This document shows, one piece after another, positions 54,497 to 62,358 of a DNA stretch of 64,000 bases. The notes under the pieces were generated by a model. That model was not told where the DNA came from and made no database searches. It saw only the letters and a list, made by a program, of their open reading frames with translations. The DNA lies in NCBI RefSeq assembly GCF_030622045.1, contig NZ_CP130886.1, positions 6,642,001-6,706,000 of the forward strand, in the 5' to 3' direction. Both the position numbers and the translations under genes were made by a program. The stretch comes from Planctellipticum variicoloris (GTDB lineage Bacteria > Planctomycetota > Planctomycetia > Planctomycetales > Planctomycetaceae). Positions within the stretch are counted from its first letter, which is position 1; every line of letters starts with the position of its first letter.

Positions 54497-55495
54497 TCAC
54501 GACTCCGGCAGCACCAGCACCTCGCCAAAGTGGTCGAGCGTTTCCGGCAGGAAATCCCACACCGACTCCCCCAGGCCGCCGAGCGTCGCGGCGAGGAACA
54601 GAAAACTCAACATCGCCCGCAGCGCGAAGCCGACCGTCTGAACATTGATCTGCGGTACGGTGTGGCTGAGAAAGCCGACCGTCAGATCGATCAGCGACAT
54701 CAGCACCATCACCGGGGCCGCGATCCGGACCCCGATCACCAGCGACTGGCGGACCAGCTCCCGCAGCAGATCGATCGAGGAGTGAGAAACAAACGCCGTC
54801 CCCGGCGGAAACGTCTGAAAGGTCTCGACCATGATGCGGACCATCTGCAGGTGCCCGCCGACGGAATCGAGCATCAGAAACACCGCAGTGCCGAGCATGT
54901 AGAGCATCTGCCCGGTGATCGAGCCGGACGTTTGCAGGTCGGGATTGAAGACTTCTCCCAGGCCGAAACCGCTCTGCTGATCGATGAGCTGCCCGGCGAT
55001 CTGCAATCCGGACAGGATCGCCGTCACCCCCAGCCCCAGCATCAAACCGAAGCTGATCTCCCCCGCCGCCACCCACGCCAGCTCGAACCAGCTCGTGGGC
55101 CAGACCGGGCGCACGTGGTACTCCTCGGGCGCCAGGCCGATGTCGGGCGACAGGTGAGCCGCCTGCTGCAGCGTGTCGAAGCGCGGCTCCAGTCCCGGGG
55201 GGACTTCTTCGCGGACGAGGCGGCCGTCGCCGTTCTCATCGAGCCGCTCGAAGCCCCTCCGAGCCTGCGAGTTCAGCGTGGGAGTAATGATCATCGCCAG
55301 CATCATGATGATCAGGATGCGGACATTCGGCGGAATGGTCGACTGTCCGAAGATCGGGCCGAGGAACAGCAGCCCGCTGAGCCGCAGCAGCACCAGAATG
55401 AACGTGTGAAATTGCTCGACGGCGCCGGGCAGCAGCAACTGCCAGGCGAGGTTTTGCAAGCGGTCGATCGCCGGCGGCTGAAGCATTTCGTCCAC
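54497..55495 (-). CDS. fliR: Flagellar export protein FliR with EF-hand insertion
   Basis: 332-residue inner-membrane component of the flagellar export gate. The family core is clear: FILVLLRLSGLLFLGPIFGQSTIPPNVRI, the long helix GEISFGLMLGLGVTAILSGLQIAGQLID, SGFGLGEVFNPD and the C-terminal LSFLFLAATLGGLGESVWDFL. FliR is usually about 260 residues. The extra length comes mostly from an insert after the first hydrophobic pair, which holds the 12-residue loop DENGDGRLVREE (residues 86-97), a canonical EF-hand. The GTG at 55495 follows AGGGGA by 6 bases and is preferred over the ATG at 55486. It lies 17 bases after the fliQ stop, so the genes are translationally close. Confidence 0.92.
   Translation of the reverse strand: MDEMLQPPAIDRLQNLAWQLLLPGAVEQFHTFILVLLRLSGLLFLGPIFGQSTIPPNVRILIIMMLAMIITPTLNSQARRGFERLDENGDGRLVREEVPPGLEPRFDTLQQAAHLSPDIGLAPEEYHVRPVWPTSWFELAWVAAGEISFGLMLGLGVTAILSGLQIAGQLIDQQSGFGLGEVFNPDLQTSGSITGQMLYMLGTAVFLMLDSVGGHLQMVRIMVETFQTFPPGTAFVSHSSIDLLRELVRQSLVIGVRIAAPVMVLMSLIDLTVGFLSHTVPQINVQTVGFALRAMLSFLFLAATLGGLGESVWDFLPETLDHFGEVLVLPES
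55205..55240 (-). other. EF-hand calcium-binding loop encoded within fliR
   Basis: The 12 codons encode D-E-N-G-D-G-R-L-V-R-E-E. Positions 1, 3, 5 and 12 carry Asp, Asn, Asp and Glu, position 6 is Gly and position 8 is hydrophobic, as in a calcium-binding EF-hand. Only one loop is seen; a partner loop was not recognised. Confidence 0.8.
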
Positions 55496-55512
55496 GAGCG
55501 GTCCCCTGCGAG

Positions 55513-55779
55513 CTAAATGGTGCCGGGAATGCCGCGGTACAGATGCGTGGTGTACTCGACCAGCAGCGACAGCGCCCACGGAAGCGTGTAGAGCAGCACC
55601 AGCACCATCGTGACCAGCTTCGGCACGAAGCTCAGCGTCTGCTCCTGAAGCTGAGTCACCGCCTGGACGATGCTGATCAGCAGACCGACCGCCATCGCCG
55701 ACACCATCACCGGCAGGCCGATCGCCAGCGTCAGCATCACGGCATTGCGGCAGAGTTCGACGGCGCTGTCGATGGTCAT
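55513..55779 (-). CDS. fliQ: Flagellar export protein FliQ
   Basis: 88-residue inner-membrane subunit of the export gate with the usual two helices: AVMLTLAIGLPVMVSAMAVGLLISIVQAVTQ and LVTMVLVLLYTLPWALSLLVEYT. The sequence between, LQEQTLSFVPK, is the conserved FliQ loop. Length is normal. It lies between fliP (75-base gap) and fliR (17-base gap) on the same strand and is part of the operon. The ATG at 55779 has no strong ribosome site. Confidence 0.95.
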   Translation of the reverse strand: MTIDSAVELCRNAVMLTLAIGLPVMVSAMAVGLLISIVQAVTQLQEQTLSFVPKLVTMVLVLLYTLPWALSLLVEYTTHLYRGIPGTI

Positions 55780-55853
55780 GGAAGAAGCTCGGGAGCGGAA
55801 GGCGGAGAGCGGAAAGCCAGAGGTTCAGGATGCATCGGCCGGCACTGCCCACC

Positions 55854-56768
55854 CTACCCCGACAACGGCCGGACGCTTTCCAGCAGCATCCCCACGGTCA
55901 GGAACCAGCCGTCGATCAGCACAAACAGCAGCAGTTTGAACGGCAGCGACACCAGGACCGGCGGAAGCATCATCATGCCCATGCTGATCAGCACCGACGA
56001 AATCACCATGTCGATCACGATGAACGGCAGATAAATCTGAAACCCGATCAGAAACGCGACTTTCAGCTCGCTGAGCATGTAGGCCGGGGCGAGGGCCAGC
56101 AGCGAGACGTCTTCGTACGTCTCCGGGTCTTTCCAGTGCGCCGCTTCCGGAGTCCCCTCGACCGGCCGCTGGAAGTCCACGAACATCCAGACGACCTCCG
56201 CGTTGCCGGCCTGGTCGATCTGTTCCGCCATGAACTCGCGGATCGGAGCCACCGCCCGCTTGAAGGCCGTGATTTCATCAATCTGCGATTCCCCCGGCCC
56301 CGGAGACGTGTAAGGCCGCACACCATCCTGGTAGCCCTTGCTCCAGATCGGACCCATCACCATGAAGGTCAGAAACATCGCCAGCGAAATCAGCACCTGA
56401 TTGGGGGGCAACTGCTGCGTGCCCAGCGCCTGGCGCAGCAGTCCCAGAACCACCACGAAGCGGATAAAGCACGTGGTCATCATCAGGATCGACGGCGCGA
56501 GGCTGAGAACCGTCAGCAGGACCATCACCTTCAATGAACCGGTCAATCCCTGCGGCGACGTCAACTGACCGACGTCGACCCCCAGCGGATTCGCCAGCCC
56601 GTTCGGATTCTCCGCCAGCGGCGGAACGAGCCTGGGAGGCTGCACCGCCGGGATCTGCCGCTCGACGGCGGGTTGAATGAACCCGCCAGGCGTCCGGCTG
56701 GTCGCCTGAGCCTGCAGGGTCTGCGGGGCGAGAATCCACGCCAGCAGCAGGAGCAGTGCCGTTTTCAC
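55854..56768 (-). CDS. fliP: Flagellar export protein FliP
   Basis: 304-residue export-gate subunit. A cleavable signal peptide ([19 protein letters not shown]), usual for FliP, is followed by a Pro-rich spacer and the core: [55 protein letters not shown], then [38 protein letters not shown] and [14 protein letters not shown]. An extra segment before the second helix group ([30 protein letters not shown]) makes it longer than the usual 245-250 residues. The GTG at 56768 is chosen because the frame further upstream crosses a repeat element. It shares the strand and order fliO-fliP-fliQ-fliR-flhB. Confidence 0.93.
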   Translation of the reverse strand: MKTALLLLLAWILAPQTLQAQATSRTPGGFIQPAVERQIPAVQPPRLVPPLAENPNGLANPLGVDVGQLTSPQGLTGSLKVMVLLTVLSLAPSILMMTTCFIRFVVVLGLLRQALGTQQLPPNQVLISLAMFLTFMVMGPIWSKGYQDGVRPYTSPGPGESQIDEITAFKRAVAPIREFMAEQIDQAGNAEVVWMFVDFQRPVEGTPEAAHWKDPETYEDVSLLALAPAYMLSELKVAFLIGFQIYLPFIVIDMVISSVLISMGMMMLPPVLVSLPFKLLLFVLIDGWFLTVGMLLESVRPLSG

Positions 56769-56789
56769 GGAGGAGCGTCGGCAACTCGT

Positions 56790-56858
56790 AGGGTCCGCTG
56801 TGCGGACCGTCTTCGCGACGACCCGGCAATCGTTCCGCTGGTCCGCACAGCGGACCCT
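56790..56858. repeat. 19-bp perfect inverted repeat between fliO and fliP
   Basis: AGGGTCCGCTGTGCGGACC (56790-56808) is repeated as its exact reverse complement at 56840-56858. Each arm is itself palindromic (GGTCCGC-TGT-GCGGACC). It can form one long hairpin or two small ones. It occupies most of the 145-base gap and could tune read-through between the two genes. Confidence 0.8.
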
Positions 56859-56913
56859 GCGACCGATCTCCGTCGCATTTGAATGCATTGCACAACCGCG
56901 AATGTCGTCCGTG

Positions 56914-57597
56914 CTACCCATGAGTCCGCTCCAGGCTGGAGGGCATGACGAACTCGCTGGATTGGAACGCCGGGCCGGGCTTGGGCTTCGCAGTCTGCGT
57001 GAAGAGTGCTCCAAACGTCTGGGCCGCGCCATTGTCCGATGTCGTCCGGCACGCGCCGGCAAGCAGGTCGATTTCAACCGGATCGGTATACTCGGCGAGC
57101 GTGCGGACGCCGTCCGGGGCGACGCCGAGCATCAGGATCCGCCCGCCGCAGCGGACGAGATGCACCGTCACGCGGGGTTCCAGCGTCCGGCGGCCAAGAA
57201 GCTCCAGGGCCTCGTTCGGGAGTGCACGAAACTGGGCCGGGCCGTGCGTCTTCAGCCACCGCGTCACCACCGCCAGCCCTGCGAATGTCGCCACGACGAT
57301 GACCAGCGTCACCCAGAGGGAACCCGACTGTGTGGCGGCCGGCCGGCGGGGATTCGCCCCTTCGTTTGCGACTGACGGACGGCTGCGGGCTGGCAACGCA
57401 CGTTCGAGCGGCGACGGGACTTCCCAGTTCGCCTGATCGAGGGGATTCGGAATCGCGATCTGACGCCGTGGATTCTCTGCTGCGAATGGCAATGGTTCGT
57501 CGGCGCAAATGCCGGCCGGGGTTGCGAGCAGGAACAGACCGGCGACGAACAGGCGCAGGCAGAAGCCACCATCGAGTGGTCGCAGCAACAGCGTCAC
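56914..57597 (-). CDS. fliO: Flagellar biosynthesis protein FliO
   Basis: 227-residue membrane protein. A signal-like segment ([19 protein letters not shown]) precedes a Pro/Arg-rich spacer. One membrane helix ([23 protein letters not shown]) follows, then the FliO domain: [40 protein letters not shown]. FliO assists assembly of the FliP ring. The GTG at 57597 has AGGGA about 6 bases upstream. It is the first gene of the visible export cluster; 250 bases upstream lies a heptamer hairpin and the end of the DASS gene. No fliM or fliN gene is found upstream. Confidence 0.88.
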   Translation of the reverse strand: MTLLLRPLDGGFCLRLFVAGLFLLATPAGICADEPLPFAAENPRRQIAIPNPLDQANWEVPSPLERALPARSRPSVANEGANPRRPAATQSGSLWVTLVIVVATFAGLAVVTRWLKTHGPAQFRALPNEALELLGRRTLEPRVTVHLVRCGGRILMLGVAPDGVRTLAEYTDPVEIDLLAGACRTTSDNGAAQTFGALFTQTAKPKPGPAFQSSEFVMPSSLERTHG

Positions 57598-57771
57598 GGC
57601 CCGTCCCTGGCTGGTGGCGTTCGGTCGCCGCCGATGCGTCCTGCACCAGCGGAGCTTCGGCAGAATCTGCCGGAAACGGGCGTGGAATACCCGAGTCCGC
57701 CGGTTGCGACAAGGCCAGTTGCGTGGAACGACCGCGTGAAACGGCAGAGCAGAGAGGAAGAGTTCCGGAAA

Positions 57772-57864
57772 GTGAAAAGTGAGTAGTGGGGAGTGAAGAG
57801 TGCAAAGTTCCGGAGGTTGAAACCCTCGCCACTTTACACTCATCACCACTCACTTGACACTTTC
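57772..57864. repeat. Inverted pair of 7-bp-period arrays overlapping a stop codon
   Basis: The left arm reads GTGAAAA, GTGAGTA, GTGGGGA, GTGAAGA, GTGCAAA. The right arm reads CACTTTA, CACTCAT, CACCACT, CACTTGA, CACTTTC. The DASS gene's stop codon (57850-57852) and last residues (ESVK) lie within the right arm. The arms resemble those at 9550-9655. Confidence 0.85.
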
Positions 57865-59529
57865 CGGAGTCATTGGACTTCGAGCGGGCGCGGCACTGTC
57901 GATCGCTTGTGCCGCCTTCGGCTTCGCCCAGTCCGGATTGTGGTTAGTCCGGACGTTCCAGGTCGGGGCCATCACCAGATAGGTCGCGGCAACGACAAGA
58001 ATCATTCCCACGACATTCAGAATCGCCCCGTAGCCGGCCATGCACTCGACGCGGACCCGCCCGGTTCCGAAGACGATGGCGTTCGGCGGGGTTCCGACCG
58101 GCATCATGAAACCGCAACTGGCGGCAATGGTGGCGGGAACCATCAGCAGGCGGGGATCGACCTCCAGCGCCACCGCCAGGCTCGCCAGCAGCGGCATCGT
58201 CGCCGCGACCGTGGCGACGTTCGTGGTGAACTCGGTCAGGAACACCATCATCAGGGTCACCGCGGCGACAACGACAATCGCCGGCTGGTCGCGGCCGAGA
58301 ACTTCCAGATGCTGCCCGGCCCAGATCGACAGGCCGGTCTTCTGAAAGGCGTTGGCGATGGCGAAGCCGCCGCCGAAGAGAAACAGGATGTCCCAGGGGA
58401 CGGAACGAGCAGTCCGCCAGTCCATGAGCTTGACGCGTCGGCCGCTGGCCGGGTCGCGGACGGGAATCAGAAACAGGATGAGCGCCACGGTCATGGCGAC
58501 GGCGGCGTCGTTGACGTACTCCCCCAGCGCCTGGTTCTCGCCGGTGACGCCGGAAGACCGCAGCCAGGCAATCACCAGCCGGTTCCAGCCAGGAATCAGC
58601 GGCGTATCGCCGATCGAGAAATCGGTGCGGAAGATCCAGAGCCCGGCGATCGCCAGAAAGGCGGCGAGCATAGCCAGTTCGGGGCGCGTCGCGCGACCGA
58701 GAGCGGTCAGGCGGCTGCGGAAGAACGAGCGATCAAAACGCTCGAAACCGGGCGGACGCTTCAACCCCCATGTCAGAACCAGCCAGGCCACTCCCAGAAA
58801 GACGATGCCGAACGGCACCCAGGCAATCATCCACTGACCGGCGGAAATACGCGGGGCGTCGGGAAACTGGTTCGCGAAGATCGTCAGAAAGGCGGCGTTG
58901 GTCGGCGTGCCGACCGGCGTCGCGACGCCGCCGATAGTGGCCGAATAGGCGATCCCCAGCATCACCGCCTGGCCCAGGTGCCGGAACGCGGGATCTTGCT
59001 GCAGGGCCAGCTTCGGTCCGTGGTCCAGGCTGTCTTCCAGCGAGGTCAGCAGCGCGATGGCGATCGGGAGCATCATCAGCGTCGTGGCGGTGTTGCTGAC
59101 CCACATTGAAAGGACGAACGTGGCCAGCATGAAACCGAGGACGATCTGCCGCGGGCCGGAGCCGGTGCGGCAGATGATGTGCAGGGCGATCCGCCGGTGG
59201 AGATGCCAGCGTTCCATCCCCAGAGCGATCAGAAAGCCGCCGAGGTACAGGAACGAGCTGTCGCTGATATAGGCCTGGCAGACTTCCTTGGCGGGCAGGA
59301 TGCCGAGGAAGGGATAGAGCGCCAGCGGGAACAGGCTGGTCGCCACGATGGCATAGGCCTGTGTCACCCAGAAGACCGCCATGAGGGCCGTCACCGCCGC
59401 CAGCCGCTGAGCGGGGACCGACATTCCTGCGGGAGTGGGCATCAGCCAGATCGCCAGAAACAGCGCGACGCCGATGAGCCGGCCCCAGAACGCCGCGCGG
59501 CCATGCCCCTCTTCGGCCCCTTCAGACAT
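57850..59529 (-). CDS. DASS family (SLC13-type) anion:sodium symporter
   Basis: 559-residue inner-membrane transporter, likely for dicarboxylates, sulfate or phosphate with sodium. About 12-14 hydrophobic segments are seen. The family signature S-N-T appears twice in a modified form: WVSNTATTLMMLPIAIALL in the N-terminal half, and TEFTTNVATVAATMPLLASLAVAL in the C-terminal half. IGGVATPVGTPTNAAFL and CGFMMPVGTPPNAIVFGTG form the paired re-entrant loops, a pattern typical of DASS. Substrate cannot be told. The ATG at 59529 opens MSEGAEEGHG. The gene precedes the flagellar cluster on the same strand, but the heptamer hairpin lies between. Confidence 0.9.
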   Translation of the reverse strand: MSEGAEEGHGRAAFWGRLIGVALFLAIWLMPTPAGMSVPAQRLAAVTALMAVFWVTQAYAIVATSLFPLALYPFLGILPAKEVCQAYISDSSFLYLGGFLIALGMERWHLHRRIALHIICRTGSGPRQIVLGFMLATFVLSMWVSNTATTLMMLPIAIALLTSLEDSLDHGPKLALQQDPAFRHLGQAVMLGIAYSATIGGVATPVGTPTNAAFLTIFANQFPDAPRISAGQWMIAWVPFGIVFLGVAWLVLTWGLKRPPGFERFDRSFFRSRLTALGRATRPELAMLAAFLAIAGLWIFRTDFSIGDTPLIPGWNRLVIAWLRSSGVTGENQALGEYVNDAAVAMTVALILFLIPVRDPASGRRVKLMDWRTARSVPWDILFLFGGGFAIANAFQKTGLSIWAGQHLEVLGRDQPAIVVVAAVTLMMVFLTEFTTNVATVAATMPLLASLAVALEVDPRLLMVPATIAASCGFMMPVGTPPNAIVFGTGRVRVECMAGYGAILNVVGMILVVAATYLVMAPTWNVRTNHNPDWAKPKAAQAIDSAAPARSPMTPESVK

Positions 59530-59629
59530 GGTGCGGCGTTCCGATTGTTGAAGAGATTTCAGGAAGTCGATGCCGGTCAGCGAGACGGGTTCGCTCGTGC
59601 AGCGCCTTAAACAAGTGGGATCTGAGATC

Positions 59630-59700
59630 GGGTGGCTGGGGTCGGCCGCTCTGGGCCGCCCCCAGCGAGGTGGCGAGAAGCTGCGGGCTCGAAGACTCGA
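59630..59700. repeat. Dispersed hairpin repeat, copy 2
   Basis: GGGTGGCTGGGGTCGG, then CCGCCCCCAGC about 12 bases on, form a hairpin. The stretch through GGGCTCGAAGACTCG matches the minus strand of 30619-30683. It lies between the DASS and thioredoxin-like genes. Confidence 0.7.
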
Positions 59701-59751
59701 CCCCGAAACCTCAGGATCAGTTCCTCAGATTCTGCGGCGCTGGACCAAGCC

Positions 59752-60894
59752 TTACTTCGCGGCTTCGAGTTCCTTCAATAGCGCATCGACGGCCTTGTCG
59801 AGTTCTTCGTCACGCAGGTTCTTGAAGCGGATCACCCCTTTGGCGTCGAGAATATACACGGTGGGAAAGAATTGAACTCGCAACGTCTGCAGCGCTTCCC
59901 CTTCCGGGCCGGTCCACCAGTGCGTCCAGGGCATCGGCTCCTCGGCGATAAACTCCGTCACGGTCTGGCGGTCGTCGTCGGCGCTCAGCCCGACCAGGGC
60001 GAACGGCTTGCCCTGCAACCGCTTCACGAGCTCCCGTTCGTGCGGGATCATTTCCTTGCACGGGCCGCACCAGGTGGCCCAGACGTCGAGAACCACGACT
60101 TTTCCCAGCGTGCTGCTGAGCTTGACCGGCTTTCCGGTGAGCTCCGTCGCCGTCACTTCCGGCGCTTTGCTGCCGATGGACAGGTTCTCGAGAATATAGA
60201 TCTCGTCTTCGGCCAGTTCCCCGAAGGAACCCTCGGGGCTCTCGACTTCGGCAAACTCCTTCTGCAGCCGCTGGAAAATCTGCCGGGCCTGGTCGCGCAG
60301 CGGGTTGCGGGCCGCGTCTTTCAATTCGGAAGCATCCGACTGTTTAACCAGCGATCGGGCGAGGGTCAGCAGGGCCGCCCCCTTCATCTGCGGGAACGGG
60401 TTCTTCTCGCCGATGGCCTCCAGAAACTTGCGCTGGCCGGGAGTCAGTTCCGCATCCTCCAGGAGCTGCAGCAGCCCGCCGAGTCGCGGCGAGGCGACGT
60501 GGTACTCCAGCAGCCACTCCTCCATCGCCTTCGACTGTTCCGGATTGTCCGGAAACTGGCTGAGCCACTCCATCGCAGTCAGCGCCGGCCGGTCCTTCGG
60601 ATCCGCCTTGGCGAACGCGAAGACTTCGGACCGAGTTGCTTCAACGAGCGCATCCAGCTCCTTCTGGGCGGCGACTCGCTGCTCTTCGGTCGGCTCCTCC
60701 GGGAGCGCTTCAATCAGCTTGCCAGCCTTCGTCTCCAGCGACTGGATCAGCCCCTGCAACTGCTCGCTGCGGGACACAGGCGCGGCCTTGCCGGCGGCGG
60801 CCCCCTTCGGCGCCGGAACGTCGTCCTGACTCCAGGCGCACTGGACTCCGGCCAAAGCCACAACGAGACTCGAGATCCAACAGCGACGGAGCAT
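59752..60894 (-). CDS. Secreted TlpA-like thioredoxin-domain protein
   Basis: 380-residue exported protein. A signal peptide (ISSLVVALAGVQCAWS) precedes a helical N-terminal region of about 220 residues (LQGLIQSLETKAGKLIEALPE, then several TPR-like helices). The C-terminal thioredoxin domain has VTATELTGKPVKLSSTLGK, VVVLDVWATWCGPCKEMIPH (redox site C276-G-P-C279), FALVGLSADDDRQTV, and QFFPTVYILDAKGVIRFK with the cis-Pro. TlpA/ResA proteins reduce disulfides outside the cytoplasm, often of apocytochromes. That would fit the cytochrome-rich content here, but this gene stands alone. The ATG at 60894 is chosen for the signal peptide; the frame further upstream lacks protein character. Confidence 0.88.
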   Translation of the reverse strand: MLRRCWISSLVVALAGVQCAWSQDDVPAPKGAAAGKAAPVSRSEQLQGLIQSLETKAGKLIEALPEEPTEEQRVAAQKELDALVEATRSEVFAFAKADPKDRPALTAMEWLSQFPDNPEQSKAMEEWLLEYHVASPRLGGLLQLLEDAELTPGQRKFLEAIGEKNPFPQMKGAALLTLARSLVKQSDASELKDAARNPLRDQARQIFQRLQKEFAEVESPEGSFGELAEDEIYILENLSIGSKAPEVTATELTGKPVKLSSTLGKVVVLDVWATWCGPCKEMIPHERELVKRLQGKPFALVGLSADDDRQTVTEFIAEEPMPWTHWWTGPEGEALQTLRVQFFPTVYILDAKGVIRFKNLRDEELDKAVDALLKELEAAK

Positions 60895-61110
60895 GCGCAA
60901 TTCCGGTTCAGGGGCGGTGGGTGATTCGCTGCATCGGCCAGGGGCCGAACAGCAATCGCTGCGCAAGTATAGTTGGGGGTCGGCAGTGACACCACGGTCC
61001 CGCGGAGGGAGCGTGCGTACAACGGGCGACGCACGGGCGTCCCAAATGAGGGCGGGCGGGGTACAATCTCTCCCGACGATGCAGCCACCGCTTTCCTCAG
61101 GCGACCCCGC

Positions 61111-62259
61111 GTGACTCCGATTTATCTCGATAATAACGCCACCACGCTCCCCTTGCCGGAGGTGATCGAAACCGTCGCGCAGGTCCAGCGCGAGGCCTAC
61201 GGCAACCCCGGCAGCCGGCACTCGTTCGGACGGCAGGCCCGGCGGATTCTGGAGTCGAGCCGGGAATCCATCGCCGCCATCCTGGGAGCGGACGCTTCCG
61301 AAGTGGTCTTCACGAGCGGCGGAACCGAGGCCAGCAACCTCGCTCTGCGCGGTCTGGCGCGGGGAACGTCGGGAACGATACTTCTTGCGCCGGGAGAGCA
61401 CCCGGCGACCAAAGAAACCTGCCTGGCGCTGGCGGCGCGGGGCTGGTCCCTGCGGGAACTCCCCGTCGATTCCAGCGGCCTGCTGACGCCGGAGGGGATT
61501 CGCGACGCCCCCTGGGGAGAAGTCCGCCTGGCCTCAGCCCTGCTGGCGCACAATGAAACGGGAGTCCTTCAGAACTTGGCGCTGCTGCGCGAACAATGCC
61601 GTCAGCAGCGCGTGCCGTGGCATGTCGACGCTGTCCAGGCGGTCGGAAAGATCCCCGTCGATTTCCGCGAACTGGGAGCGACGACGCTGAGTTGCGCCGC
61701 GCATAAGTTTCATGGTCCGCGGGGCATCGGCGCGCTGCTGGTCCGCGAGGGGAGCCGGCTGGAACCGCTCCATTTCGGCGGACACCAGGAAGCGGGCCGG
61801 CGGGCGGGAACGGAATTGACGGCCCTGGCCGCCGGGATGGCGAAAGCCCTGGAACTGTGGAACGACAATCAACCGCCGCGGACCGAACACGTCCGGGTAC
61901 TGCGGGACCGCCTGCAGGCCGGGCTGACGGCTCGCTGTTCATCGACCGTGGTGATCGGCGCCGATTCGCCGCGGCTGCCGAATACGCTCAACATCGCGTT
62001 CCCTGGAATCGACGGCGAAGCGCTCCTCGTGGCGCTCGATCTGGCGGGGGTGGCGTGTTCGCTCGGGGGAACCTGCGCCAGCGGGGCGCTGGAGACGGCG
62101 CCGATCCTGACGGCGATGGGTTTTCCGGAGGAGATCCGGAGATCGGCCGTGCGGTTTTCCCTGAGCGCCTTCAACACCCGCTCGGAAATCGACGAGGCCG
62201 TCGCCCGAGTCGCCGCGGTCGTCGCGGGTCTGGCGGCGGCGGCCGGAACGCTAAGCTGA
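61111..62259 (+). CDS. Cysteine desulfurase (class V aminotransferase)
   Basis: 382-residue PLP enzyme that removes sulfur from cysteine for Fe-S cluster or thio-modification pathways. IYLDNNATTLPLPEV opens the protein, followed by GNPGSRHSFGRQAR, VVFTSGGTEASNLAL, HNETGVLQNL, the PLP lysine at about K199 in SCAAHKFHGPRGIGALLV, GTELTALAAGMAKAL, and the active Cys in GGTCASGA (about C322). It is NifS/IscS-like. The start is a GTG at 61111, since the protein then begins at the conserved YLDNNAT; there is only a weak ribosome site. No iscU or thiI neighbour is found. The gene diverges from the TlpA-like gene. Confidence 0.92.
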   Translation: MTPIYLDNNATTLPLPEVIETVAQVQREAYGNPGSRHSFGRQARRILESSRESIAAILGADASEVVFTSGGTEASNLALRGLARGTSGTILLAPGEHPATKETCLALAARGWSLRELPVDSSGLLTPEGIRDAPWGEVRLASALLAHNETGVLQNLALLREQCRQQRVPWHVDAVQAVGKIPVDFRELGATTLSCAAHKFHGPRGIGALLVREGSRLEPLHFGGHQEAGRRAGTELTALAAGMAKALELWNDNQPPRTEHVRVLRDRLQAGLTARCSSTVVIGADSPRLPNTLNIAFPGIDGEALLVALDLAGVACSLGGTCASGALETAPILTAMGFPEEIRRSAVRFSLSAFNTRSEIDEAVARVAAVVAGLAAAAGTLS

Positions 62260-62306
62260 CATTGCCCTGCCAGACAGTCGCAGGTTAGAACTGGATTGGT
62301 AATTTG

Positions 62307-62334
62307 CGGCCGGTCGCTCTGCGGCCGGCGTTTT
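62307..62334 (+). terminator. Possible terminator of the cysteine desulfurase gene
   Basis: CGGCCG (62307-62312) can pair with CGGCCG (62322-62327) and the run TTTT follows at 62331. The stem is short and alternative pairings exist. It ends about 25 bases before the next gene. Confidence 0.4.
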
Positions 62335-62358
62335 CTGCACGGCCGACACGACGGGTTC

